A program made the position numbers and the translations under genes. Below are positions 1 to 11,311 of a stretch of DNA of 64,000 bases, in pieces. Numbering within the stretch: position 1 is the first letter of the stretch; every line of letters starts with the position of its first letter. Source of the DNA: Brassica napus (lineage: Eukaryota; Streptophyta; Magnoliopsida; Brassicales; Brassicaceae); NCBI RefSeq assembly GCF_020379485.1, contig NC_063451.1, positions 23,914,630 through 23,978,629 on the forward strand, given 5' to 3'. Under the pieces are notes generated by a model, which ran no database searches, was not told where the DNA came from, and was given only the letters and a program-made list of their open reading frames with translations.

Positions 1-1974
1 CATACTTAATAGATGTTAAACATTGGTGTTACTGTTTCATATATTTTTTTTGGTTTTTGGATTGATGTAAACCCAAAAAAAAACTCGGTTCATTTTATTA
101 TCAAGATTAAACCTAACATAAAAAGTAATTGTTTCTAAATTTGTTGTTGATTGTTTATATCGTGATGGGATATTAGACAAATCAAAACGATTTATTAGAT
201 AAGATATTTGTCAATTAGTAATACTTAACTACATTATCTTATTTATAATGTAATTATATATTTATGTAAATTTATAATTCAAAATTTTCAAAATAAAACA
301 TCTTATATAAATTATAAACAGATGGGTTGATATATAAACGATATGTATTATATTAACAACATGGCAAATAAAAAATAACTATTTGGTAATTAATTTGTTG
401 AAATGGGCCAAAACTTAATTACAATGTTAAAACTTTATTTTCATCACAATATATGTGGATTAGGTTTTAATTATATTTTAATTGACCAAGCCCATAAAAT
501 ACTAAACAGGTTAGTCCGGTTAAATGATATGATTTTAAACGTGATTTGCAAGATAAGAAACCTAAAAAATCTTGTGCTACTTATGTGAATGATATCGTGA
601 TTGTTGGTAACAGAAGATGAATTGGTTTAGTAGTTTTCAAGTTTATTAATAAGGCAAATCATGTATTTAGTTAAAAATCAAAATTCTATGTTTAATATCA
701 GTGGCATAAGAAAGTAATTATTGAGCAAAACTAAGGGTTAAGTACAAAATGTACTTCCGTTTTAATAGATTAGATATCTTTTGATATCTTTTTATTTTAA
801 ATATAAATATATTTATTTTAAAATTCTAACAAATCTGTTTTAAAATATTTTTACAAGATCTTCATTTTCGAAATTATATTTAAATATTTTCACTAATTTT
901 GAAATTAGTTTGAAATATTATTATACATTAATATATTCAATTATCATTTATAAATTGAAAAATAAAAAGTTCTATAATATTTTATCTATTATATAATCAT
1001 AATTAATCATATTAAAAAAATTATTATATTGAGCTAAATATAACAAAATTGTATAAATTTATAAATTTATATATTTTATATATTTTATTTTCGTAAGTAC
1101 AAAATATTTATGTTCAAAAATAAAATCTAATATATTGGTAAGATGAGTAAACATTAGCAAACTATATAATACATGTATAAAAACTAACAGGTATTTCTTT
1201 AAAGTTAATTATATAAAATCTTTGTAACTACTTTAATCATAATATTTTTTTTCATTTTATATATTATATTTTTAAAATTCTAATAAATTTATGTAAAAAT
1301 ATTTTAACAGTAACTTAATGTATTTTAAGTTATCATTTATAAAATAAAAAATAAATAAATTATTATACTAAAATAAATATGATAAAATTATATCCAATTG
1401 ATAAATTTATAAATTTTATTTTCATAAATATAAACTATTTATTTTAAAGATATAATATGATGATAGAACGGTTTAAAATTAACAAACTATATTATACATG
1501 TCTAAAAATTAACATATCTTAGACTTTCGTATATATAATAATATATTATCTTAAATGAATAAGCATACAAATATTGGTAAAAAAAATCCAGATTTGAAAG
1601 ACGGATCAGAATTTAGCATAAATTAAATACAAATTCATTTTTAAATATATTTTCTCGTGAATATACTAATTTTCTTAATAACTAAATGCAAATACACTAA
1701 GATAAATATATAATAAGAAGTGACAAATACATACAGTTTTAAACAATTAAATAATTATAACATGTAAATTATAAAATTATTGTATTTGAAATAGTTATAT
1801 AAATATTTAAGTATATGATTAACGTTAAAAATATATACCATTTACGTTCTAAAACAATAATTTATGTATAGAAAAGTGAAAACAAACTTGTTAATGATTA
1901 AAATAAACATCAGCAGCTCATGATCATATGTTATACAAATATATCAAATATCATCTCCTGGAAAAAATATTCAA
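1..1974. other. AT-rich intergenic DNA upstream of YUC8
   Basis: This stretch is strongly AT-rich, with many short A and T runs. Open frames are short and low in complexity and none resembles a known protein. I see no tRNA, no clear terminal inverted repeats and no retroelement coding sequence. The last few hundred bases are the likely distal promoter of the gene starting at 2123. The rest could be decayed transposon or simple intergenic sequence. Confidence 0.6.
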
Positions 1975-1975
1975 C

Positions 1976-2010
1976 GCCACATGGGATATGATCTTCCCCT
2001 CTATATAAAC
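1976..2010 (+). promoter_or_regulatory. YUC8 core promoter: CACATG element and TATA box
   Basis: A TATAAA motif sits at about 2004-2009 in the context CTATATAAAC, about 115 bp before the start codon at 2123. That is a normal position if transcription starts near 2035. A CACATG hexamer lies at about 1979-1984, some 20 bp upstream. CACATG is the PBE-type E-box bound by PIF bHLH factors, and Arabidopsis YUC8 is a known PIF4 target, so this is a reasonable candidate site. The leader between TATA and ATG is rich in CT repeats, common in plant 5' UTRs. Binding itself is inferred. Confidence 0.5.
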
Positions 2011-2122
2011 ATCTTAACCTTCAAACATTATCTTCATTCCAAATTCAAAACCATTTCCTCTCTCTCTCTACAAATCTTCAACTTCTCTCTCTCTAAAACT
2101 GTTAAGGACATTTATAAGACAA

Positions 2123-3597
2123 ATGGAGAGTATGGTTCGTTTGATGGATCAAGAACAAGAAGTAACAACAACAACTAACCGGTGCATTTGGGTCAACGGA
2201 CCGGTTATCGTCGGAGCAGGACCGTCCGGTTTAGCTACAGCCGCTTGTCTCCGGGAACAAAACGTTCCTTTCGTCGTCCTCGAGAGAGCGGATTGCATTG
2301 CTTCACTATGGCAAAACAGAACATACGACCGTCTCAAGCTCCACCTCCCTAAGAAGTTCTGCCAATTACCGAAAATGCCCTTCCCGGAGAGCTTCCCTGA
2401 GTACCCGACGAAGCGGCAGTTCATCGACTACCTCGAGTCCTACGCCTCCCGATTCGATATAAACCCGAAGTTCAACGAGTGTGTGCAAACCGCCCGGTTC
2501 GATGAGACGAGCGGGTTGTGGCGAGTCAAGACCGTGTCGAGCACCGAGTCAACTCGGACGGAGGTCGAGTATATATGCCGGTGGCTTGTGGTGGCTACGG
2601 GAGAGAATGCAGAGAGAGTGGTGCCGGAGATTGATGGGCTTGATGAGTTTACCGGCGAGGTGATCCACGCATGTGATTACAAGTCCGGTGAGAAGTTCGC
2701 CGGGAAGAAAGTACTAGTCGTCGGTTGTGGAAACTCCGGCATGGAGGTATCTCTCGACCTCGCTAATCACTTCGCTAAGCCTTCCATGGTCGTGAGAAGC
2801 TCGGTAAGTCATTAAAGATTCAAACTATTAACGTTCAAGAAATCAAGAATCTGAACAAAGTTTCGATCTTTTTGTTCAGTTTCATGTGATGCCGAGAGAA
2901 GTAATGGGGAAGTCAACGTTTGAGCTTGCCATGAAGATGCTAGCATGGCTTCCTTTATGGCTCGTGGACAAGATATTGTTGGTTCTGTGTTGGCTCGTGC
3001 TTGGGAACATCGAGAAGTACGGTTTGAAACGACCCGAGATGGGTCCGATGGCGCTAAAGAGTGTGAAAGGGAAGACGCCGGTGCTTGACATCGGAGCTTT
3101 GGAGAAGATCCGATCAGGAAAGATCAATGTGGTTCCAGGGGTTAAAAGGTTTGATGGGAACAGAGTCGAGTTAGTTAATGGGGAACAACTCGAGATTGAC
3201 TCAGTTGTGCTCGCAACTGGTTACCGTAGCAACGTCCCTTATTGGCTACAGGTGAGAAAACAAAACCAAGAAGTTTAAAAATTTTGATAACCGAATCCGG
3301 TTTAACTAAACAGGGTTTGTTCGTTTTGGTCATGTGTACTGATTGAGTTATGTGTTTGTGTTATTATAGGAGAGTGAGTTCTTTGCAAAGAATGGTTTCC
3401 CGAAAGCAGCGAACAGCGGTTGGAAAGGAAGGACCGGGTTGTATGCGGTCGGGTTTACGAGGAGAGGGCTCTCAGGTGTGTCTATGGACGCGGTTAAGAT
3501 CGCACAAGACATAGGCTCTGTCTGGAAACTTGAAACAAAACAACCTTCGAAACGGTCGACGGCTTCTCATAGAAGATGTATCTCCCAACAATTCTAA
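2123..3597 (+). CDS. YUC8: YUCCA8 flavin-containing monooxygenase (auxin biosynthesis)
   Basis: Three exons, 2123-2803, 2880-3251 and 3370-3597, with GT-AG introns, give a 426-residue protein. YUCCA enzymes convert indole-3-pyruvate to indole-3-acetic acid using FAD, NADPH and O2, the final step of the main auxin pathway. The FAD-binding GAGPSG is at residues 31-36, VVATG at 156-160, the NADPH-binding GCGNSG at 201-206 and the LATGY motif at about 338-342. The N-terminal [10 protein letters not shown] and C-terminal RRCISQQF match my memory of Arabidopsis YUC8 (At4g28720) better than other YUCCAs. Length is normal for the family and no frame break is seen. Another ATG lies 8 codons inside, but the first gives the YUC8-like N-terminus. 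The gene lies at the head of the collinear block with GRXC5 and PSAE. It looks intact and functional. Confidence 0.95.
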
Positions 3598-3961
3598 TTT
3601 TAGGAGGAAGATTAGAGTTTTAGGAAAGAGATAGATTACATCTAAGAGAAGCAAAGAAGAAGAGCCCTCTCCTGAAGAAGACCCATCACAGGGTGTTGTG
3701 TGTGTTTGTTTTTTTGTTACCTCCTCCACTTATTGTTTTGGGAGTTTTGTATGAACAGAGGATGGATGATGCGGCCTTTTGTTTTCTATTCTTTTAGGGG
3801 TTCTTTGATTTTTTTTTTTGTATATTTTTCTAATAGTTTTAACATCTATATTGTATACTGATTGTATACAAGTCTCTAATATTAAAAAAAATGTTTCAAT
3901 TCATTTTTTATTGTTTTGTTTAAGCTCTCTTGATTTTCATCTGTCACAAAGTTTTGTAGTC

Positions 3962-4191
3962 TGTCCTGGCTAGGTAGTCCAAGTGGCAGGACGGACCTGT
4001 GGTGGCAACCACCATCCGGGTTCGATTCCCTCCCCATGCGGAAACTACCCTGCCTCTTCTGGACACCAAAGCGGTACTGGGTTCGATCCAGCCCAGGTAA
4101 AGCCCTTCCGGGTAAAGTGGACCGCTGCCTGACCGGACCCAGGGGAATGACCCGCGAAGCGGGGAACCCCTGGATTATCAAAAAAAAAAAA
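3962..4191 (+). mobile_element. tRNA-derived SINE (SINE-1) with poly(A) tail
   Basis: The element begins with a tRNA-like head. A box-A-like stretch, TAGTCCAAGTGG, starts near 3972, and a good box B, GGTTCGATTCC, lies at 4019-4029. A GC-rich body follows and it ends in about 14 A. It is flanked by a 14-bp target duplication with one mismatch, AAAGTTTTGTAGTC at 3948-3961 and AAAGTTTTGCAGTC at 4192-4205. This is the signature of L1-mediated retroposition. It encodes nothing; the open frames across it on both strands are chance. It sits just past the YUC8 3' UTR. Confidence 0.88.
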
Positions 4192-4672
4192 AAAGTTTTG
4201 CAGTCATTATTCTTTTATTCGGTACTGAACAAACACCCTTTATTAGTTGGATTTTGTATGAATCTTAGATATTATAATTCATATCAAAGATTAGAAATAT
4301 ACTGACCGGCTTATAAAAGATTCATTCAAAGTTCAAACTTGAATCTTTCATACAAAATCGTTCCTGGTATTTTGAAAGCCACAGACTGACAATTTATTGT
4401 TGTTTCAAATTGAAAGTGTACTAATTTTAATTTTTTAGGAACTCAATGCTAATGTTTTACTTGATTATGCATAGAACCGGCTCTATTTAGATATTAAGAT
4501 TCATTCTCAAACTTGAATGATGATATTATTACAGTTACAGCGTGATTAAAACTATATATGTATACTGTCCTAGTCTATCCGAAGCCCTTTTAACCAAACC
4601 AGCATGTCCGAGGGTCGTACTGCTCACACGGGTTTAGCCCGTTTTGAGACCGTCTTGAATTTAGTTATGGGA

Positions 4673-4674
<2 letters not shown>

Positions 4675-4708
<34 letters not shown>
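4675..4708 (+). repeat. Uninterrupted poly(G) tract of 34 bases
   Basis: Thirty-four consecutive G follow a short GAGA stretch. Mononucleotide G runs this long are rare in plant nuclear DNA, slip in both replication and sequencing, and can form G-quadruplexes. The exact length should be treated as uncertain. Confidence 0.9.
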
Positions 4709-4710
<2 letters not shown>

Positions 4711-4849
4711 TCGGTAGTTGCCACGCCTACAACTAGTTAATATGCGTGGACCGATATTCATTGCAACTTGAGAACCAACACGATTGATCGTTTTTCTTCT
4801 CTCACACGACTTACAATTTTCCTTTTCATTATTTCATATACCATGCAGG

Positions 4850-4898
4850 ACTTCACGTCAAACTTTTTTTTTTTTGGTGTAAACTTCACGTCAAACTT
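4850..4898 (-). repeat. Miniature retroposition footprint 1
   Basis: A perfect 16-bp direct repeat, ACTTCACGTCAAACTT, at 4850-4865 and 4883-4898 flanks 17 bases. On the minus strand those bases read TTACACC followed by about 10 A. This looks like a target-site duplication around the last few bases and poly(A) tail of a retroposed RNA. Confidence 0.6.
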
Positions 4899-5146
4899 GA
4901 AGACCCCAAATTAATAATCATCTTTAAATGACACTTTCTTACTTTCTATATTCCTAAATATTTGGTTTACTGCATAATCTTTCAAGGAAAAATGGACATC
5001 TACAGTGCCATGTTAAGAGGATTATATCATATGTTTGTAAGTAAACTTCAAGATATATAGACTATGAACGAAAGAAATGATGCTACTGGACGAAACATTT
5101 AGTGTACGCATATTATGTAGCCAGAAGGCAGAAGTAATCGCTTTAT

Positions 5147-5320
5147 AATCGGGCCTAGTCGTCTGGTGGTATAGGAATCTCGGCTGAGGTGTCCGCCATC
5201 ACGAGTTGGAGTCCCGGCCACATCGGATTTAACATCCTTTCCGTTGGGGCGCTGGACCTCCTACGGAGGGATAGTTGGGAATGTGGCTGTCCAGATACCA
5301 GTTACAAAAAAAAAAAAAAA
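5147..5320 (+). mobile_element. tRNA-derived SINE (SINE-2) with poly(A) tail
   Basis: The sequence opens with a tRNA-like segment: a box-A-like TAGTCGTCTGGTGGTA near 5157 and a degenerate box B, GAGTTGGAGTCCC, near 5203. A short GC-rich body follows and it ends in GTTAC plus about 16 A. A 15-bp target duplication with one mismatch flanks it, AAGTAATCGCTTTAT at 5132-5146 and AAGTCATCGCTTTAT at 5321-5335. The body differs from SINE-1, so this is a separate SINE family. No protein is encoded. Confidence 0.85.
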
Positions 5321-5727
5321 AAGTCATCGCTTTATTTCTAGTACACAGCACATATATCTCTTAATCAGGAAAAGCAAATATGATTCTCAAGCACATGTGA
5401 TAGCTTTGGTTGGAAATATAAATTAGGTTATTTAACCTAATTATCAGAATGTATAATTAAATCCCACTTTACATATAATTAATTTGAGTCATTAATGCAA
5501 TTATGAATGTCATGGTTCATGCATCAAGTTTCGGCTTTGCACGGAACGAAAATAGGTACATTAGGTAACTAAGTAACCCAAGAGATTGGATGAAGAGAGT
5601 GGGAGTTAAATTTATTTTTTCTCTCTCCTGCGATACAATGTGCGATTAGGTTTCTCCTAGTCGCCACCGTCAGTGGGCCTCTTGCCTGAGGACGAGAACC
5701 TTCTTTCCACTTCCTTCTTACAAAAAA

Positions 5728-7212
5728 ATGGCTTCCCAAGTCTCAGATCCATCGATCTGCAAGCCTCCGTCAGTCTCACCTAAAGTTTCAGATGAGGAAG
5801 TCAGGGCGTATGACTCTCAAACCGAAGTCAAACTCCAGATTCCCTCTACTCCGACAGCGATTCCAGCCTCCTCTGTCCCGTCGTACGTCGAAAGATTCAA
5901 AGCATCTCTCAGAAACCTCAGAAAGATTTCAAACCCGACCTTTCTCGAAGACGGTACTCCGGTAGTACAGGCCCCGCATGCCATCCTACTCCAAGCGTCG
6001 GAGATGTGGAAGGACCACTTAGTGGCTCATTTTCATGGCCGACGACCTCACCCGACAAAAATCATTGCTGATTTGAACCCGGTCTGGGGAAAATTTGGCA
6101 ACATCACCGTCCGCACTCTGTCAAACACTAGCTGTCTTATCTTCATTCCTTCAATACAAACGAGGGAGTGGGTCTTGCAGGTAGGCTATTGGCAAGTAGA
6201 TCATTGCGGTTTTTCAGTTTCCAAGTGGTCAGCAGTAGAAAATTTACAAGTTGAAGAGCTTAGAACGGCCCCTACCTGGGTTGTTTTAAAGAACATTCCT
6301 CCCCAGCTCTATTCTCTCGACGGAATCAGTGTAGTGGCTAGTGCGATTGGAGAGCCACTCCATACTGAGAAGTCTAGGCTCGACCCGTATCATTTCGGTG
6401 ATACTAAGGTCAAGTTTGAAATTACCTTGGATAATGATCCACCGAAGGTGGTTGAGGTGAGGGATGTGCAAGGAAATGCAGTTCGAGTCAGAGTAGAGTA
6501 TCCAAGTCTTCCTCCTAAGTGTTTGAACTGTGAGAAGTATGGACATCTTATAAATCGCTGTCTTAAGCCTATGGTTAAAAGAAAGAAGGTGCAAGCTCAG
6601 GTTTCACCAAATCAAGACAGAGTGGTCTCTACATCAACGAAGATAAATCTGATCTCAGGGCTAGTTGAGGCCCAACACTCTGAGAGGGTGGAGTTAGAGG
6701 ATCAGGAGCAGATGCCCCAAACAACCCACTCTGAATTCCAGAAGAAATCCAAGAAGAAGAAGAAGAAATCTAAGAAGCCAGGAAAGTCGTTACCTCCTGG
6801 TACTTCCGAGGCATCATCTTACTCCACTGCTTTAGTTGTCGAGGTGGGTTCGGAGGAAGTTCCGATACAGGAAATTGCACCTGCGGAGGTACCTTTCACC
6901 CCTGCTACTGCTTATCAGCTCGTCTCTGAGGGGAGTGGCAAGGTGGGTGAGGTGGAGGATCACTGCGGAAAAACTGAAGTTTCTGAGTCTGAGTTTTCTC
7001 TGGAGGAAGAAGTGCAGGAAGAGGAGATTCAGTCTTCTGAGGGTGTTGATCCAGAAGAAGATAATACTTTGTGGTTTAAGCACCCTAAGGCTGTTCGTAG
7101 AGCTTTGAGGCAGGAAGCTCTTTGGAAAGCCTCTCTCCTAAAGAAGCCTCCAAAAGACGACTTCTCACTTCGGACTCGGGGTTTTTCCTCGGGAAAGAAA
7201 TCACCCCTCTAA
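5728..7212 (+). CDS. LINE-1 ORF1: RNA-binding DUF4283/zinc-knuckle protein
   Basis: This 494-residue reading frame is intact. The N-terminal half resembles the DUF4283 domain typical of plant L1 ORF1 products. A CX2CX4HX4C zinc knuckle (CLNCEKYGHLINRC) starts near residue 267. The C-terminal half is lysine-rich and then strongly acidic and looks disordered. ORF1 proteins bind their own RNA and form the particle that ORF2 uses. ORF2 starts 28 bp downstream. The start chosen is the first ATG after the 5' UTR and lies in a purine-rich context, AAAAAAATGG. Confidence 0.9.
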   Translation: MASQVSDPSICKPPSVSPKVSDEEVRAYDSQTEVKLQIPSTPTAIPASSVPSYVERFKASLRNLRKISNPTFLEDGTPVVQAPHAILLQASEMWKDHLVAHFHGRRPHPTKIIADLNPVWGKFGNITVRTLSNTSCLIFIPSIQTREWVLQVGYWQVDHCGFSVSKWSAVENLQVEELRTAPTWVVLKNIPPQLYSLDGISVVASAIGEPLHTEKSRLDPYHFGDTKVKFEITLDNDPPKVVEVRDVQGNAVRVRVEYPSLPPKCLNCEKYGHLINRCLKPMVKRKKVQAQVSPNQDRVVSTSTKINLISGLVEAQHSERVELEDQEQMPQTTHSEFQKKSKKKKKKSKKPGKSLPPGTSEASSYSTALVVEVGSEEVPIQEIAPAEVPFTPATAYQLVSEGSGKVGEVEDHCGKTEVSESEFSLEEEVQEEEIQSSEGVDPEEDNTLWFKHPKAVRRALRQEALWKASLLKKPPKDDFSLRTRGFSSGKKSPL

Positions 7213-7240
7213 CCGCAAGTCGGTCTTCAAACCTGTACAT

Positions 7241-10200
7241 ATGAAGATTTTTTCTTGGAATGTGAGAGGATTAAATAATAATGATCGGCAGAGATCTATT
7301 CGGAGTTGGTTAAATAATTTTGGCTCGTCGGTAGGAGCCTTTTTGGAAACCCATGTAAGCGAGGAGAACTCAGTTCAAGTTGCTGTTGGGTGTCTACAAG
7401 GTTGGCGTTTTGAATCAAACTACTCAGAGGTTGCTGGAGGAAGAATCTGGCTCGTTTGGGACCCTGCTTTATCGGTTATGGTCTTCCAGAAATCAGAACA
7501 GATGATTATTTGTGGTGTATTTGAACCGGAAACTCAGACCTCGCTGACTGTGGGATTTGTTTACGTGTATAATACTGAAGTTCAACGGAGGAGCTTGTGG
7601 GATGAGATCCAGCAGGTTTCAAGCCATAATCTGGTGAGAAACAAACCTTTCTTGATCCTTGGCGACTTCAATCAAATTGTGTCTGCTTCGGAGCATTTTT
7701 CTATTCTTCCGTATGATTTGCCTGTGAGAGGCATGGATGAATTTCGAAATTGCTTGGGTCAATGCGAATTAGAAGATTTGGAAACAAGAGGTATCTTCTT
7801 TACTTGGTCAAACAATAGAGAGGATGACCCTATTATTCGGAAGCTGGATAGGGCCTTAGGTAATGAAGCCTGGCGTGATGCCTTTCCAGATATTGTTGCT
7901 CAGTTTGAAACGCCGGGAGAATCGGATCATGCCCCTTGCATTGTTGATCTGCATACGGTATCGGAGGTCAGAAAGGTTAGCTTCAAGTATTTTGCCTTTC
8001 TCTCTACCCATCCACAATTCTTGGAAGGAATTACTGCTGCGTGGCAGGAGGAAATTGCTGTGGGATCAGAATTGTTCTCTTTGGGTCAGAGGCTGAAAGC
8101 GGTTAAGAAGGTATGCAGAAGACTGAATAAAATTGGGTTTGGAAATATTCAGCAAAAAACAAAGCTCGCAATGGAGGAGCTGCAAGAAATTCAGAGCGAG
8201 CTTCTAGTAACGCCTTCGAATGCTTTATTCAGAAGAGAATTTGTGGCGAGGAAAAAGTGGAAGTTTCTGGATTCAGCCTTACAGATTTTCTACAAAACGA
8301 AATCTAGAATTCGATGGCTCAAGGATGGAGACGCTAACACAAAGTTTTTTTTCAAGGCGGTTATGGCTCATCAAGCTAGAAACGCCATAAGATACTTGAT
8401 TGATGGGAATGAAATGAAAGTTACAAATAAGGCTCAAATTAAAGACATGGTGGTCTCCTACTTTCACCATCTTCTAGGATCTCTCTCGATAGGTGTCTCG
8501 CCTCCCTCAGTGAGTGACTTGCAGAGTTTGATGATATATAGATGTCCCACCGCCTTATTTGATAAGCTTTGTGCTATTCCAAGTGAGGATGAAATTCGTT
8601 CAACACTGATGTCCATGCCAAAGGGTAAGGCTCCGGGACCGGACGGTTTTCCTGCTGAATTTTTCTGGGATGCTTGGTCAGTTGTTGGCAGTGATGTTCT
8701 AGCAGCAGTTAGGGAGTTCTTTGTTGGTGGTAGAATGCTGCAACGATACAATGCCACTGCCATTACTCTGATCCCGAAGATTGTGGGGGCTGATAAGCTA
8801 AATCAATTCAGGCCAATATCTCTGTGTTCTACCATCTACAAAGTGGTAGCAAGGCTTCTAAAGAAGAAAATTAAGCTCTTTATTGATGAGGTGGTCCAAA
8901 GGAACCAAGTGGGATTCATGGAGGGCAGACTTCTTTGCGAGAATGTTTTACTTGCATCTGAGTTGGTCACTGATTTTCATATAGAGGGTCGCATCTCTCG
9001 GGGCTGCTTGAAGATTGATCTAGCGAAGGCTTATGACAATTTGAGTTGGGAGTTTGTGCTTAATCTGCTAAAGGCGATTGATCTGCCAGTACAGATATTG
9101 ATTGGATAAGAGAATGCATCACCACTACTTCCTACAGTGTAGCGGTGAATGGTGAATTGCACGGTTTTTTTACAGGAAAGAAAGGACTCCGACAAGGTGA
9201 TCCTATTTCCTCTCTGTTGTTTGTGTTGGCTATGGATGTTTTGTCCAAGATGCTGGATAATGGAGCTTTGAACAATAGATTCAAACCTCACCCTTCCTGT
9301 GAAAATCCTCTTATTACTCATTTGAGTTTTGCGGACGATGTCTTGGTATTCTTTGATGGTTCTGAGGAATCTATGACTGGAATCCTGGAAATTCTTGAAG
9401 AATTCAAACAGTTGTCAGGCCTCAGCATTAATAGAGAAAAAACAGAGCTCATGATAGATGGTGGAAGCCACTCTCTCTGTCAAGAGATGGCTGAGGCGCT
9501 GGGAATCAAACAGGGAGCCCTTCCGATTAGATACTTGGGCGTGCCACTCTCGTCTAAAAAAATGAGATTATCTGACTACAGGCCTCTTCTAGACAAGATT
9601 GAAGCTCGGTTTAGCTCCTGGACAGTCAAGCACCTTTCCTTTGCCGGAAGGTTTCAATTGATTCAGGCGGTGATATACTCAACCATCTCCTTTTGGTGTT
9701 CCATTTTCATTCTTCCAATAGAGTGTATAGGTATTCTAGAGAGAATGTGCAACGCTTTTCTCTGGAGAGGAGTACCGCAATCTGCAAAAGGAGCTAAGAT
9801 TAGTTGGATCTCTGTTTGTACTCCTAAAATTGAAGGAGGGCTAGGTCTGAAAAGGTTGGAAGATTGGAATCAAGTTCTGGCTTTAAAACTGATCTGGCTA
9901 CTATTTGCAGCTGGTGGATCGCTTTGGGTTTCGTGGATTAAACAATACAAGATTGGCTCAGAGAATTTTTGGGAACTCACTCCTCGTAGAGGAGATAGCT
10001 GGATATGGAAGAGACTTTGCGAGCTGAGGACAGTTGCGAGACCCTTTCTGGTTTGTGAAGTTGGTTCCGGGATCGCAGCGAGCTTTTGGTTTGATAATTG
10101 GACTGATCTTGGCCCTCTTATCCATCTTACGGGTGAGAGGGGCCCTCTTGTTTCGGGTCTGGCTAAGGAGGCGACAGTTGCTGATGCCTTGATTAATGGA

Positions 10201-10911
10201 GACTGGTGGATTAGTGCATCAAGAAGTAGGAATGCTATAATATCTTTGCTGAAGCAGTGTCTCCCCTCGCTGGTGCCGATAGCTCAGTCCATTGACGATG
10301 ATAAGTACCTCTGGAAGATGGGTGAGGCTCCTCCTTCGTCTTCCTTTTCAACAGCCAAAACTTGGCTTACAATTCATCAACCAAACCCACCGGTCTTCTG
10401 GCACGAGCAGATCTGGTTTAAGGGAAGGATACCTAAGCATGCTTTCATCTCTTGGATTCTGGCGAGGAATAGAATGTCTACGCGAGACAGACTGCGTAGT
10501 TGGGGGATGAATGTACCTTCAGACTGTCTCTTGTGTGCGGGCTCAGAGGAGACAAGGCAGCATCTATTTTTTGACTGTGCATACAGCGTTGAGGTTTGGT
10601 CTTTCTTTTGCTCACACCTTCATCTCTCCCCTCCCACTTTGTTTGAAGAGTGCTTGAGTTGGCTGAAAGACCCAACACCAGACGCTAATGTGTTGCTCAT
10701 TGTAAGGCTGATCTTTCAAGCTGTTATCTATGTGGTTTGGAAGGAAAGGAACTCGAGATTGCACACGGGGTTGTGTAGACCAACTCAAGCAATCATTCAA
10801 GAAATTCAGCAAACTATCAAGCTCCGACTAGATCCACTATCTCGAAGTTTAAGGATGTCTTACTCAGCGACAACAACAACTCCTCTTGGTTTTTGGTTAA
10901 GTATTTTCTGA
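7241..10911 (+). pseudogene. LINE-1 ORF2: endonuclease/reverse transcriptase, one frameshift
   Basis: An AP-like endonuclease comes first (WNVRGLN at the start, LILGDFNQI, and ESDHAPC near the domain end). It is followed by a reverse transcriptase with KAPGPDGFPAEFF, NQFRPISLC, LRQGDPISSLLF and the catalytic FADD. A C-terminal zf-RVT region follows (WFKGRIPKHAFISW, then a Cys/His cluster around CLLC). Near position 9095 the frame shifts: the upstream frame stops at 9107-9109 and the homology resumes in the next frame. Loss of a single nucleotide explains this. No other disruption is obvious, so the copy is only just inactive unless the shift is a sequencing error. No RNase H domain is seen, unlike LINE-2. 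Confidence 0.9.
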
Positions 10912-11067
10912 GGTTTCTTTTTGGAAAGTTCCTCCCTCCCCTTGTTGGGTGAGTTTTTAATTGCAGACTTATAACCGAATATTTTAATTAAAAAAAAAAA
11001 AAAAAAAAAAAGATTGGATGAAAGGCTGACACTTTTGCCTTTTTCTTACATTGATATTTTTTTTTTC

Positions 11068-11111
<44 letters not shown>

Positions 11112-11311
11112 TAACTAAGTTTTCTTTAATAGAAGTTTTGGACCTCTCGACTCATCATCTAAAAGAGTTCGATCATTATTTAAGTTAACCGGAAAATACA
11201 TTATGTAAATTAGCTCAAATAACCATTTTATAATTTGACCAGAAAATTCAGTCTGTAAATGAACCTCAATAATGTCGTTGGTCGAAATTCCAAAGCACGG
11301 AACTCCCCTAA

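Larger units (their letters stand above)
4206..5131. other. Intergenic DNA between two SINEs
   Basis: No gene is recognisable here. The interval holds a poly(G) run at 4675-4708 and a miniature retroposition footprint at 4850-4898, both listed separately. The rest is AT-rich with no clear repeat structure. Confidence 0.5.
5595..11010 (+). mobile_element. Full-length L1-type LINE retrotransposon (LINE-1)
   Basis: A 5.4-kb non-LTR element with a 5' UTR of about 130 bp, ORF1 (5728-7212), a 28-bp spacer, ORF2 (7241-10911) and a terminal poly(A) of about 20. The 12-bp target duplication AGATTGGATGAA is perfect (5583-5594 and 11011-11022). ORF1 is open throughout and ORF2 has one visible frameshift, so the copy is young. 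Plant L1 elements move by target-primed reverse transcription, and such a LINE is the likely source of enzyme for the SINEs and miniature poly(A) insertions here. No LTRs are present. Confidence 0.95.
5575..11109 (+). mobile_element. Short older retroposed fragment, split by LINE-1
   Basis: Removing the LINE at 5595-11010 and one copy of its target duplication leaves only about 70 bp (5575-5594 joined to 11023-11070), followed by a poly(A) run of about 38 bases ending at 11109. The sequence GGTAACTAAGT occurs immediately before (5564-5574) and immediately after (11110-11120), as expected for a target duplication. The simplest reading is that a very short poly(A)-tailed RNA copy inserted first and the LINE then inserted into it. 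I do not recognise the parent RNA. Confidence 0.6.

Noticed and set aside
3962..4040. Possible tRNA gene
   Set aside because: Boxes A and B are present but no cloverleaf closes, and the segment is the head of a poly(A)-tailed SINE with a target duplication. The same applies to 5147-5215.
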